Below, piece by piece: positions 12,010 through 22,414 of a stretch of DNA of 64,000 nucleotides. The notes below the pieces were generated by a model that saw only the letters and a list, made by a program, of their open reading frames with translations, was not told the origin of the DNA and ran no database searches. The stretch's first letter is position 1; each line of letters begins with the position of its first letter. The stretch is from Dysidea avara (taxonomy: Eukaryota; Porifera; Demospongiae; Dictyoceratida; Dysideidae): NCBI RefSeq assembly GCF_963678975.1, contig NC_089279.1, positions 24,042,004 through 24,106,003 on the forward strand. The letters run 5' to 3'. The translations under genes and the position numbers were made by a program.

Positions 12010-12196
12010 TCGCATACTATCTCGGATATTTCAGTATTTTATATTCAGAAAAATTTCTAAGTCAGAACTGGTCCCAAAAAAAAATCCTCGCCCTCGCCGA
12101 GGTCCTCGCAGAATCAGCTTGAACAACATGGTCAGACAAGTTTAGGCGCTTTATACGGGCGCTTAATTAATTTTTACTATATAATTTTTTCCCCCG

Positions 12197-12485
12197 ATAG
12201 ACCTTATTCACTGAATTAATTTCATAGCGCTTATAACCCGTTGCGAAGGAGTTGTCCGCCAATTTTCGCCATTTGCAATACCAAAACCATAGTAACATCA
12301 CAATTCTCCGCCAAATTCGCCATTTGCAGTACCATAACTATGGTAACATGATAGCAACCGTTGTGCTCGCCCAGTTTTAGAACTCAAAATGGCGTCCGAA
12401 AGACCATCACCATGGCAAATAGAGTGCCTTGTATGGCTTCGCGTGACATCAGAGGGCGCTTACTGTTCTAAATGAATAAGGTCTA
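12197..12485. mobile_element. Short MITE with TAGACCTTATTCA ends
   Basis: TAGACCTTATTCA at the left is matched by TGAATAAGGTCTA at the right, 289 bp overall. Inside is a tandem duplication of about 56 bp: two versions of CGCCATTTGCARTACCA followed by CTATGGTAACAT, at about 12255 and 12310. No target duplication is clear. Confidence 0.5.
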
Positions 12486-12487
12486 TA

Positions 12488-12525
12488 TTAGTCTCGCGGC
12501 GCCCGACCCTAAAAAGTGGGTCTGG
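12488..12525 (+). repeat. 38-bp TIR copy, exact inverse of 52920-52957
   Basis: The copy starts TAGTCTCGCGGCGCCCGACC and ends GTGGGTCTGGT. The same 38 bases occur in inverted orientation at 52920-52957. The layout (TAGTCT.GCG..GGTCTGGT) matches the ends of the MITEs at 17.9 and 18.5 kb. It is therefore the end of one element of that family whose partner end I cannot place nearby. Confidence 0.75.
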
Positions 12526-13832
12526 TCATATATAGATAGTATATTACTTAAAAGACCGGGATTGGAAACGGAGTTCGCGCGTTGAAACACTCCGTGTTAC
12601 CGGAAGTGTGGAGGACTGGAGGTCAAGCTTCAGGAAGGACCGAATACACGGCTATTTTATGTGTTGGCGAAGAAATGGAAGGGTTTCTTTACTTAGCCTT
12701 TATAGGTGCACAATTTCATTGGGAAGCCAGTCAATTCAAGTATATATGGGAAACTAGCCGCGCTACACAACCAATGACTAATTTTGTCACCAGCTGTGCG
12801 TTGTAATAGAATAGCGTGTGTTGTATTAGAGTTACTTCATCACACCTCTGACTAAACGAACGGTCTCGATGACTGCTTCGGAAAATCGGTCCTAGTCAAT
12901 TGATGCACTACCCATATTAACAATAATATAGTTTATCACACAGGCACACACACACACAACCATGAACACACTTCCCACAAGGGGAGTCATAACAATCTAA
13001 TTATGGAGAAGCATTTTCTTCTGACTACTGCAGTTGCTATCCAAGTCTTTACTGAATATCTTAGTCCATCTCCATTAAGTACACACCACAGAATCAATCA
13101 AGATGATGACTTAACGTTACATCCTTTCCTTGCTGACACTCCTCCATGTATACTTGCTGACACAAACACAATCCTATACAGCATTAAAAGTGATACACAA
13201 TTATCCACTAAATACAATAATGAGTTGATTAATAAATACACAAGAACACAACACATACTTTGTATGGTATTAGTAGTGTACTACATCAGCATATAGCGTA
13301 AGGGACCGTATGTAAGTCATGCACCACAATAAGTCATGTGGTTCTCACTTGTATGTGATACGGGCCTTCAAATTACGTATATTTACAGATGGTGCCTAGT
13401 GTCCTCAGGTCCTGTTTGATGGGGTAAAACATGTGATATCATGGCACTGTATAGTTTGGTTTCTTTTTGGCTTGTTATTGTCAATTTTTGAAAACCGTTG
13501 CACAATGCCAGTTACGAGTGGCAATGTAAAAAGTGTGGACTTACAGTCCCTTACACTACTGCATACTCAAATATAGTTGAAAATTAACCAGCCAAACTAA
13601 CAACAACTAACTATTTACTGTACAACCAATGGAGCTAAAGCCTTTACCACCCAGACTGGGTCAGCACTACTTTACTTTAATTTCTCTTGGTGCACAGCTT
13701 TATTTACCCAAGCTTTCGAAGGCTGGAACCCTTTTCACAGCTCAAGTTGCTTTTGTGCAGTACAACTATACAACAAAAATATAAAACCATTGATCAGCTT
13801 AGGCCATGACAAATTAATCTTATGTTTCAGGC
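12526..13832. other. No gene recognised
   Basis: Open frames at 12582-12806 and 13003-13296 have no recognisable motif and no neighbouring exon-like sequence. The first overlaps DNA adjoining a TIR copy. I regard both as chance frames. Confidence 0.4.
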
Positions 13833-13910
13833 ATATGAGGCGATATATAGGGGGAACAGTAGCAATTAAATACTGAAAAACCCGGTTTTATAGGTTTTTG
13901 GGTTTTCACA
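13833..13910 (+). repeat. Candidate left end of a giant element
   Basis: GAGGCGATATATAGGGGGA, followed by GAAAAACCCGGTTTTATAGG, resembles in inverted orientation the sequence at 47826-47896 (GGCGATATAAAGGGGGA, then GGAAAAACCTGGTTTTGAAGG). Just inside, 'ggtttttgggtttt' is also the core word of the minisatellite at 46.0-47.6 kb. The pair brackets the KDZ/Ulp1 gene module. No target duplication is visible, so this is only a candidate. Confidence 0.3.
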
Positions 13911-14819
13911 ATTTTGCGGCTAGCTAGCTACAGACCTTATTCTGACATTCGCTTGTCAGTATGTATAGGGAGCTCAGTCAGTGACTCTACTCCATCAACA
14001 ATACTTCCCATGCACTATGCAATGTAGACTGGACAAATCACGGCCGAACTCGGAGGTAAGTTTTCCTTTTCATATTGAAGAAATATGCCTCAAAGTGATT
14101 AAGACCAAAGAGACTACGCAGCTGCAAATTATTTTACCTGTTTAGGCCACTCCAAGAAAATTCATTGTCTCTCATTTCCCGCCCGCATGCAAATTTTCTG
14201 TTCGCATGGTGGTTCATTATTTCATTATTTGCCCATGCAGTAATTGCATTGCAGTTGCACACAGGCACTGAGAACAACTTGGTGTGTAGAATACTTGTAC
14301 ATCCAACTTCATTACCATCCCATGTGATAGGCTTTTCTTATCTTGGCTGGTAGGCCGCCTCGCAAAGGAAATTTTTACTCGACCCATTCACAGAAAAACT
14401 AGCCTCCATGGAAAACATAGGCGAAGTTGTACTCACTTCTATGCATGGCCTGATAGCCCAACAACACTTGAAACCACACTCAAAATCTGGGAGCTCTGCA
14501 TGGGTGTCTTCCTTGGAGCACTGGAAATTTTGGAAAAATATATAATCAATCACGTGAGATATTAAAATCCGTGTGTCTCTCGAACAAGGGAGCCCGGTTC
14601 CAAACCAAGGGTGGTAGTATAGTGATGGGACACTAAGGGTAACAAACTACGATATAGTCGGGGAATTGTTTCTTGTAATTTCATTTTCACGTTGCGGACC
14701 CTAACACTGGCATCAGCGTGTTTTTGCTTTGCTTTTTTGTTTTGTTTTGTTAATGCTTTACGGTGACCAGCACTGAAGGTCTGACAACAACATGTGCTGC
14801 AGCCTTTAGAATTCTCCTA

Positions 14820-14960
14820 ACCTAATAAAAATGGCTTTGAGTCTAGCAATTTACCTGAAATTTGTGCAATTATCCCCAAGAATTGATGTTAATAAAGTCA
14901 GTTTCTACCCTAGTGTCATTCAATTATGGAACAATTTACCAGCCTGATTATATAAGCTCA
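14820..14960 (+). mobile_element. CR1/L2-like LINE 3' fragment
   Basis: The conceptual frame around 14878-14947 reads as the extreme C terminus of a non-LTR reverse transcriptase (a FYPSVIQLWNNLP stretch). That matches the 'WN.LP' motif also seen at 16.4 and 53.3 kb. It is heavily truncated. Confidence 0.55.
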
Positions 14961-15043
14961 GTGTAATCTTTCGATATTTAAACCAGGCGCGTGCTCGCAG
15001 CCGGCCAAAGGCCTGGTTTACTGAAATTGTTTCCGGAAAAACG

Positions 15044-15147
15044 TGTGTGTGTACCTATGTACATTATCAAGAGTTCATAATATATATACTGAGGAGAGTA
15101 TCCTACTCCCATATACCCCTGTAGAAGGGCGTATTGTAAAGTTATGA
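15044..15147 (+). repeat. Left arm of a ~100-bp inverted repeat
   Basis: The stretch running through GAGAGTATCCTACTCCCATA, CCCCTGTAGAAGGGCGTATT and GTAAAGTTATGATGT pairs almost perfectly with the inverted sequence at 16666-16770. Together they enclose the LINE copy. They may be the ends of an older element into which the LINE inserted. Confidence 0.75.
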
Positions 15148-15371
15148 TGTAACAACAAGGTGTTGTGGTTGGTGACGTAAGCGAAGCCATAAAAATTCTA
15201 GAATCGATACGCTGTGACACGCCTTCGAAGCTAAAGTGCAGCCATATTACTTGAAGGACTAGCTAGTAACGCCTATACAGTCGTCTAAACTGGTGAAATA
15301 TGCTTGTGCTTTAGTGAAAACGGCTAAAAGCTCCATAGCTTCGTTCGGTTGCTAGCGACGTTGTTAGGGAA

Positions 15372-15440
15372 CATCTGTCACTGGATTAGCACCTGGCTTA
15401 CTGAAAGATCTCAACAAGTAGTTTCCTCATCAGACCCAGT
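15372..15440 (+). mobile_element. LINE reverse transcriptase, 5' piece before the nested hAT
   Basis: The frame reads CHWISTWLTERSQQVVSSSD, the usual 'W(I)..FL..R.Q.V' segment just upstream of reverse transcriptase motif 4. It continues in phase after the MITE at 15815. The LINE is 5'-truncated near here. Confidence 0.7.
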
Positions 15441-15806
15441 CAGGGCCGCCCAGAGAAATTAAGGGGCCCAGGGCAAAGAGTTAAAGTGGGGCCCTTGACC
15501 CAAGTTGTAAGGTAAAGACCAAAAAAAAAAAAAAAAAAAAAAGGTCACAACCTACTGGCAATGACAATAACTACCCATCACCAACCATATCTCCTTATCT
15601 ATAAGCTTGCTACACTGCTCCTCTGAAGAATACTGTGACTGCTCTATTAGAGTATTTAGATCTGACTGCTCTATTAGAGTATATCGATCTTTTAAACAGG
15701 TATTCAGGGGGCCCTTCATGGGGCCTCCTGGGGCCCCTTTCAGGCTGGGGCCCGGGGCAAAATGCCCCAGTTGCCCCCCCCCCCCCCCCCCCTGTGGGCG
15801 GCCCTG
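15441..15806. mobile_element. hAT-type MITE nested in the LINE
   Basis: The ends are CAGGGCCGCCCA and TGGGCGGCCCTG. The 8-bp flank GACCCAGT occurs perfectly at 15433-15440 and 15807-15814. CAGGG-type ends with 8-bp duplications are the hAT hallmark. At 366 bp there is no room for a transposase. The interior holds a poly-A run, two CTCTATTAGAGT motifs and a run of about 20 C. Removing the MITE and one duplication restores the LINE frame. Confidence 0.88.
15636..15692 (+). repeat. CTCTATTAGAGT motif pair
   Basis: Two copies of TGACTGCTCTATTAGAGTAT, each followed by an AGATCT- or CGATCT-like tail, lie inside the hAT MITE. The motif travels with non-autonomous elements. Confidence 0.7.
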
Positions 15807-16587
15807 GACCCAGTAATTGTCCAGTCTGGGGTACCCCAAGGAACTGTTCTTGGCCCCTTGATGTTCCTCTTATACATTAATGACATTGCAGACGGTTTAA
15901 GTTCACCATTACGATTATTCGCAGATGACTGCCTATTGTATAGAACAATCAACTCGGAAGAGGATGCCATCCAACTGCAGAATGATTTGGACCAACTATC
16001 TACCTGGGCAAACAAGTGGCAGCTACGGTTTAATGTAATCATGGTTCTTCCCAAAATGGAATATGCTGCAACTGTATGGGACCCATATTATCAAAATGAT
16101 ATCCAACACTTAGAGAAGGTGCAACGTAGGGCTGCGAGATGGGTGTTAAATGACTTTAGTAGATACAGCTCAGTCACTGATATGTTACAGCAACTTTCCT
16201 GGCCAACTCTCCAAGTACGTCGTAGGATATGTAGACTACAAACACTATTTAAAATCATCAACAATGAATGCCCTCTGTCTATTCCATCATATTACTTAGA
16301 AATGGAAAGAACCACCAGACATTACCATCCAAGACGTTACATTCTCCCCACTTCATCCACCAATATATTCCAACAAAGTTTCTTCTACAGAACAATTCGT
16401 GAATGGAATGCTCTTCCCCCCAGAACAGTTGATAGTGTTGACATTGACCAATTTACTGATGAAGTCAAACAAATTTATAACACCTAATTTATGTATGTAA
16501 ATCATTGTAACTGTAATTTTTCCTTTTTTTCCTGAGCTAACCAGCACTGGGTGCTGCCTGCTCAGTAATAATAAATAAATAAATAGG
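15807..16587 (+). mobile_element. CR1/L2-like LINE remnant, RT to 3' tail
   Basis: The frame to 16487 carries reverse transcriptase motifs VQSGVPQGTVLGPL and LFADDCLLY (the FADD active site), then the C-terminal region (KMEYAATVWDPY, EKVQRRAARWV, REWNALPPRTV). Between the palm (ending about WQLRFNV) and KMEY a segment of the usual polymerase thumb seems missing, so there is an internal deletion and the copy is dead. The 3' end is a short non-coding stretch and an (ATAA)n tail at 16566-16587, as in CR1/L2-type elements. It is 5'-truncated; the reading frame resumes from the piece upstream of the nested hAT. Confidence 0.85.
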
Positions 16588-16665
16588 GACACGTTCAATC
16601 GATATTTTGTTTAGGAAATGACATCATTAGTTTTACAGAGAGAAACAGATGAACTCGGAAACATT

Positions 16666-16770
16666 ACATCGTAACTTTACAATACGCCCTTCTACAGGGG
16701 TATATGGGAGTAGGATACTCTCCTCATGCAGTATATATATTATGAACTCTTGCATGACATTATGTACCTA
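16666..16770 (-). repeat. Right arm of the inverted repeat
   Basis: This is the inverted partner of 15044-15147. It differs mainly by small insertions around GTATATATATTATGAACTC. Confidence 0.75.
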
Positions 16771-17945
16771 TCTATGTTTGTCTGTACGCACCCACGTGAG
16801 CAAACCATTAGCTAAGTGGTAAAAGCAGCTTATCCACAACAAGTTAAGGCTAAGCAAAACCTGTAGTTAACTACCGCACTGGTTAGCTTTGGCTTGAAGG
16901 TGGTTTCTTTTCCGAGTTTTAAAACAGGTGTATAGCGACTATCCACAGGCTTCGAGATTGGCTTTCCTAGTGGGCTGTTCAGGTGTTCTACAACTGAAAA
17001 ACGTCTCGTAGGCTTCCAGTAGATGCGTATCTCGCCGTTCTAAAAGTGGGCGTGACCCGTACTTACGCGAACGAAAATGAAGAGCAGCCCCGAGGCTTTG
17101 CTGCAAGAATTTTCAAAGAATAATACTATAGATAGACTATAAAACAGTTGAAAAGATACTTCTGTGCGTAATGTGTCGGTTAGAGCGGTTTATTACAATT
17201 ATGCTTCCTTAGCAACACATAGAAACATATTTCGGAAAATACTTGTATTTCATGAATTACGAAATACTAAATTACAATGAAGTGTATGCGTAACTGTCTT
17301 TTACAGTATGTAAAATTACAGAACAAAAACCTTATATAATAGTATAGCATTGGTGAATGGTGATTACGTTCAGGTAGAGCTACACAGTGGCGCCTGATTT
17401 TTAGAAGTAGTACAACATCAACTTGTTTTAAAATGACATAATAGCAAAAAAGACTTTATTTAAATTTTAACTTTAGTATGGCTTGCAATGTGCAATTAAT
17501 TCTAATTAATACTCACTATAACAATCAATAGACGATATGCACAACTTGTTTGACCGTAAATATTCTAATAAACACGTGATTTTTTATTGCGTCACGACGG
17601 TGAATGAACGTATTGTGGGCTATGGCAAAAAGTACGGGTCGCTTCAATAAGTAGACAGTAGACCTGTTGGGAACGCTTCCTTCAGACAGATGTATCCTAC
17701 TACCTGGAAAGGAAGGTTTGGTGGGTAGGAAGCTCTATGTCGTAACTCTAGTGGCGAGTTTTTGTCCGAGCCGCATTTGCTACCCGCACTTTTATATGGG
17801 CTCACGAGACTCATTCACCGTCAACTTTGGCGCCGCTGGAATCTAATTGATCATTTTTCATTCGAATAATAACTTGTGCATATCCTCTATTGTGGTGGTG
17901 CCATGTGATGGCATGCAGGGGGCGTACAAAAGGGGTTTCCAGGAC
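16771..17945. other. No gene seen
   Basis: This is AT-rich non-coding DNA. I see no open frame with a family signature, no RNA gene and no clear repeat. Confidence 0.4.
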
Positions 17946-18357
17946 TAGTCTGGCGCGGCCGCCCTTCGCATAAAGAGGAAGGGTCTGGTCACTCTAGCAT
18001 AGCCCATTTGTAGAAGTGGAATGTAATTATAAACTGCTTTACGATGAATCACGTCACAATACGTGACCGGATAGAGAAATGGCGCGGGAAACTGTGAAGA
18101 TATTTTGTGCTGGTTGTGGCGAGAATATCACAGCTTTAAGAGTGGATCACACCTTGGACAAAACTATACCTTCGTGGCACTATCTTTCTGATGAAGAATT
18201 CTAACAAACGGAAACAAATGTCACAAAAATTCAGTAATTGCAGTAACGCAATTTGATTGGTGTTACCTGTTTTCGGTAACATGATACAAGTTTTGAATGC
18301 TAGAGTGACCAGACTCGGCCCTTCCTCTTTATGCGAAGGGGCGGCCGCGCCAGACTA
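17946..18357. mobile_element. Long-TIR MITE 1, carrying a transposase N-terminal relic
   Basis: The two ends pair over about 53 bp: TAGTCTGGCGCGGCCGCCC, then TTCGCATAAAGAGGAAGG, then GTCTGGTCACTCTAG. Length is 412 bp. No target duplication is visible. Inside is a short frame starting with a CxxCG zinc-finger-like segment. The end family (TAGTCT.GCG .. GGTCTGGT) is the same as at 18529, 12488 and 52957. Confidence 0.8.
18079..18204 (+). pseudogene. Relic N terminus of a CxxCG zinc-finger protein
   Basis: This 41-codon frame (MARETVKIFCAGCGENI and onward to a stop) lies wholly inside MITE 1. The CAGCG.. start resembles the N-terminal CCVLCGN segment of the decayed gene at 49.7-52.3 kb, whose element has the same kind of ends. 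It looks like the start of a transposase gene left behind after internal deletion. It is unlikely to be functional. Confidence 0.4.
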
Positions 18358-18528
18358 GGCCCAGCCAGGGGGTTCCGGAAGCCCCTTATGAAAATGGGGT
18401 TGGTGAGCCTACATATTCAACTAGGGCCAATAAAACTTGATTACTAGTTTCTCGCTCAGATTTTTGAAATTTTGATGCGGGCGGGCGATTATTATTCATT
18501 ATTCATTATTGCCTACTCAGGGTGTGCT

Positions 18529-18947
18529 TAGTCTGGCGTAGCCGACCCGCGCGCGGAGCGCGAGGGTCTGGTGACAGCCGCATTCAGTACCTGTGCCAGT
18601 CTTACGAAAAACATGTGCGTCCAATCAGATCGCTCGAAGGCCAATTAACTGCATTCTATGACGTGATTTCCTTAGATTTGATCTCCAACTAATTCGTGCA
18701 TGCCTTACAACTGAAACATAGAAAGGCAACAGTATACAACAGCCTCCTCCCTGGTGAATTAGTTTTATTAACTTTACATCCGTGGAAGTGTAACGCCATT
18801 GAAATATCTCCATCGTGATTGAACCGGAAGTTGTTAATTTGTTTACGCGCGCGTTTTAAAATTGATTGCATTCCACTTGGCACAGGTGTGTGATACGGAT
18901 GTCACCAGACCCTCGCGCTCCGCGCGCGGGTCGGCTACGCCAGACTA
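18529..18947. mobile_element. Long-TIR MITE 2 with perfect 9-bp target duplication
   Basis: The ends TAGTCTGGCGTAGCCGACCC and onward to GGGTCTGGTGAC pair over about 48 bp. GGGTGTGCT lies immediately outside both ends (18520-18528 and 18948-18956). A 9-bp duplication with long inverted ends points to a Mutator-type transposase as mobiliser. The 419-bp interior is non-coding; open frames on the minus strand here are chance. Confidence 0.85.
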
Positions 18948-18956
18948 GGGTGTGCT

Positions 18957-20900
18957 GAGATCAGAAACCTTCATGTTGTCACTAAAGTGTTGTAAAATTG
19001 CATGGATAACACTTCTCATTTGAATAAAAGAATATTAGTACTCCTGGCATGCCTATAATAAAGTGACTTCTTTATTAGAGTTAAAGTGACTGCTCTATTA
19101 GAGTATTTCGATCTAAATTGCCAATAATGAAATTCCATGCGGGGGCTAGTGAAAGGATGCGGGCGGTGACGCGAAACTGCTAATCAAGTTTCATTGGCCT
19201 AGTGCATGCATGCCAAATAACACTCATATAAACTCACAAATTATCCCTCACTCTTACCTCTACTTTATAAGATCGATATATTCTAATAGAGCAGTCAGTT
19301 ACTCTAATAAAGCATTCATTTACTCTATAATAGAGCAGTCATTTATTCAATCAAAGCTTCCAACTGAATTTCAGCAAAAATTTAGTCAAAATTGATACCA
19401 GCATAGCTAAGTATTTAAGTTAATTCTGTGCACATTTATTATTATTATTATTTTCTTGTAATCATAGGCTAACAGTGCAAGTCACTGGTAGACCCTCAGA
19501 ATCACCCTGACTCACATTTACTCACCTACACATTACTGACTTTGTTTTGTATTCCTGATTCTGTAAAGCAATTAAAATAAAATAAATAAAAATAATCTCA
19601 GAGAGCCAATTTCTCACAAATTTCCTGTAGGGGGCATGCCACCAACTCCCCCAGGCAGAGCATGTTTCGCAGATGCAATGCGCACAAATATAGCTAGCTA
19701 TCTTCTTAGCCCTATTTGACTTTAGCTAACTGCCTCATAGCAATAATATGATGGCTCAGTTTACAGCATGCATGCACTTAAATTACTGAGTTATCCAATA
19801 GATATTGGTAACCAGTAAACAATCTGTACACAATTTTGTACTAGCTAATGTACTGTCAAAATTAGTACCAGATTCAATATCTGGAAGCTAAAAGTCTGAA
19901 AAAATCCTGGGGATATGCCCTCAGACCCCTCTACAAAGTTCGTGCTTCACATTTCACAAAGTGTGCTTTGCACACTGAGCAGCACTTGTCTCCTCCATGT
20001 TTGCACTGTAGACTATTTTACCATAATCCAGGGCTATATATCTGAGTGGAAACCCCTATGGAAAAATCCTGGGTACGCCCTTGGCATGGCAAAGGCTATG
20101 CTAGATTCGTAATAATGTAGTTACTTTTAGATCACCACAATCGATATTGAGATTCTACCCTATAGTAGCAACGGCCCAAAGGCAAGTACAAGCAGAGCAC
20201 AAGTGCCAAAATATCAGTGTTGCCATAATGTGAATAAAGTTAATAGATTTGTGAAACTTTTTGTCTGGTTTATGAACCTGAAATAATCTATGAACTTTTT
20301 AGTGACCAAGATTTTAAAACATTAAAGGCGTGAAACTTAATGGAGACAAATGCTTGAAGACTAGAGAATGTGATGGTCGTTCAAGAGTGATAAAACCTTA
20401 GAACCTACAGGAGTAAGAAGATGCTATTTTCAGTCAGGGTGGTGCCTAGCTGTCACAATGTAAGTGAACCAGGCCCGGCTATCACTACAACAGCAGGGAG
20501 TTATCAGCAAATGTCATTTTGTGTAAATGTGTGGCCAAGAGTCGATAGTGTTCATTAAACGTAGTGCATGAGTAGCTGTATACCATGCAAGTAGGAAAGA
20601 TAAGCTGCGGTGAACAGCAGTGTATAGCCTGCACTAAGATGTTTAATGCATGTAGTCCTCATGAAAGTGGACTTAGCTAACATATATAGAGTTGCTATAC
20701 AGTACCTTGCACTCTATTGTTGAGGTGATGACTGAGGCTTTTCTCCACCATTATTATGTATACTTCTGCATCTGACTGCTGCTGTTACTATGTGTATTTT
20801 TAATTATGTGCCACCTTTACTCCATAGTAGTTTGTCATTTTTACCTTATATGTATCCCTTACAGATCTATTGTGCTTGTTACCACAGTAGTGGTAGAGAT
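18957..20900. repeat. Repeat-rich stretch without genes
   Basis: CTCTATTAGAGT motifs occur at about 19078-19110 (plus orientation) and 19266-19345 (inverted, three copies). At 19905-19990 lies a diverged copy of the block with TGTGCTTTGCACAC and 'ctcagacccc' words seen at 2.6 and 59.4 kb. A TTATTATTATT tract lies near 19440. Nothing coding is recognisable. Confidence 0.5.
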
Positions 20901-20914
20901 TGCCCATGTTATTG

Positions 20915-21540
20915 TTAAAACTCTAATAGAACACACACCTAAACACCATCATAACGTGTGGCCTTAACCACAAACAAAACCTTAGAAGTAAGTTTGGGTG
21001 GACTATCGGTCCACTAGTAAGTATGAAGTCAAATGGGAAAAGATACAACCTTTTTCATGATCTTGAAAATGTGCCGATTCTTTATTTTATTATTATTATT
21101 TTTTCACTGATCTAGAGAAAAATCTGTTGAGTTTATGGGAAGAAAAACCACATAGCCTTCCTTCCTATGTTACTGACCATGTCTGTCACCTATTTTTATA
21201 TCCATATGTGAATGTTACCTCCCACTTTGAGACAATTTTGTATGTTCTCCAGCCATTGATTCAGTGAAATCCTAATAGAACACACACACACCCATAAACA
21301 ACCTCTAAGGAACCTACAGGAAAATCAATTGGAAGAATAACTTATGTCATTATGTCACTCTTTACTTCTGTGACCTATTCCATGTGCTTGCATCCATTTT
21401 GAGGCAGTTTTGTATGTTAACTACCCATCGAGTCAATGAAATCCTAATAGAACACACATCGAAACACAAAAAATAATCAGCCACAGCCACAAAACAACTT
21501 TTAGAAGAAAATTTGGTAAGCCTAAACATGATTACTGATT
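20915..21540. repeat. Three diverged direct repeats
   Basis: The words CCTAATAGAACACACAC, preceded by a TGTATGTT..CCA stretch and a 'tgtgacctattt' stretch, recur near 20920, 21265 and 21438. This suggests units of about 170-345 bp. Non-coding. Confidence 0.5.
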
Positions 21541-21824
21541 TGATATATGTGTATAGTTGTTGCTGACTGTTAATGCAGATTAGCTACATGTAGTTATCCA
21601 TAAAATGATATACAAATTATTATAAACTGTTGTAATTTTTGTAATAGAGATTACAGTAGGTTAAAGTATATTACAAGTGCTAAAAACAGTAACAAGCTAA
21701 AAGTCAAACAGCGAGCAAGTTATAAGCCCTTCTAGAAGTACTAAGGCATGTTAAGTCACCAAAATATTGAAATGATGTCATCAATAAATGGATACATAAA
21801 AAGATACACAAACTAGTGTAAAAA

Positions 21825-22150
21825 TGAATTTAAAAAATTACAACATGGCGAATAGAGATTGCAGAAAAAACAACAGAAACAAGAAAGTTATTATATAGGT
21901 GCTAACACTGTTCATCAGCAAGATCAAGAAGTACTAAGGAATCTTAAAGCCGCAATTGTCACACATGAATCTCTATTTGCTAGCCAACTCATGTGTGACA
22001 ATTGCAAGTGTCAGGCCGCATGCCTTAGTACTTCTTGATCTTGCTGATGAACAGTAGCTTACTTAGCACCTATATAATAACTTTCTTGTTTCTGTTGTTT
22101 TTTCTGCAATCTCCGTTCTCCATGTTGTAATTTTTAAAAATTTATTTTAC
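21825..22150. mobile_element. Fold-back MITE (near-palindrome)
   Basis: Arms of about 145 bp pair across a centre near 21985. They include ATTACAACATGGCGAATAG, TTGCAGAAAAAACAACAGAA, TTCATCAGCAAGATCAAGAA and CAATTGTCACACATGA. A transcript would form a long hairpin. The element lies about 265 bp beyond the stop of the minus-strand gene, so it may fall in that gene's 3' untranslated region. Confidence 0.8.
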
Positions 22151-22414
22151 ATTAATTTATTATTAAAGCTGCCCAGGTAGTGGACACTAACAGTACATTG
22201 ACACCAAGTTCATTATCAAGAGCTGAATACTCTATCATATTACAGTATTTTGACAGTATTACTTACTGTGTGGAAGTTGATTGTACCAATATACTTCACA
22301 AATATTATAGCTATGTAGTTGTTGTGGTCATATACACTATCAAATGAGATTTACATGATTATACATGAGTTTATTGCTAAAACTACTTGCAGCATACAGC
22401 TAATAACTACTACT

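Larger units (their letters stand above)
4854..12101. mobile_element. Mutator-like (MULE) DNA transposon, apparently autonomous
   Basis: The left end (to about 4937) and the right end (about 12010-12101) are inverted copies of 84-92 bp. They contain a T-tract, GGGACCAGTTCTGACTTAG and ATATCCGAGATAGTATGCG. Between them lies a MULE transposase frame. Candidate target duplications are GTCCTCGC at 4846-4853 and 12102-12109, or CCTCGCCTCGC against CCTCGCCCTCGC if the ends are drawn next to the T-tract, as in the related element at 29.5 kb. The region is GC-rich and repetitive, so the exact edge is ambiguous by about 15 bp. The outer T-tract plus TTCTGACTTAG words are shared with the palindromic MULE at 29.5-37.1 kb. 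Confidence 0.8.

Noticed and set aside
13003-13296. 97-codon hypothetical gene
   Set aside because: No recognisable motif, no exon partners, and composition like the surrounding non-coding DNA.
15552-15880. Proline/glycine-rich small proteins on both strands
   Set aside because: They are translations of the hAT MITE with its C-run and of LINE frames, not genes.
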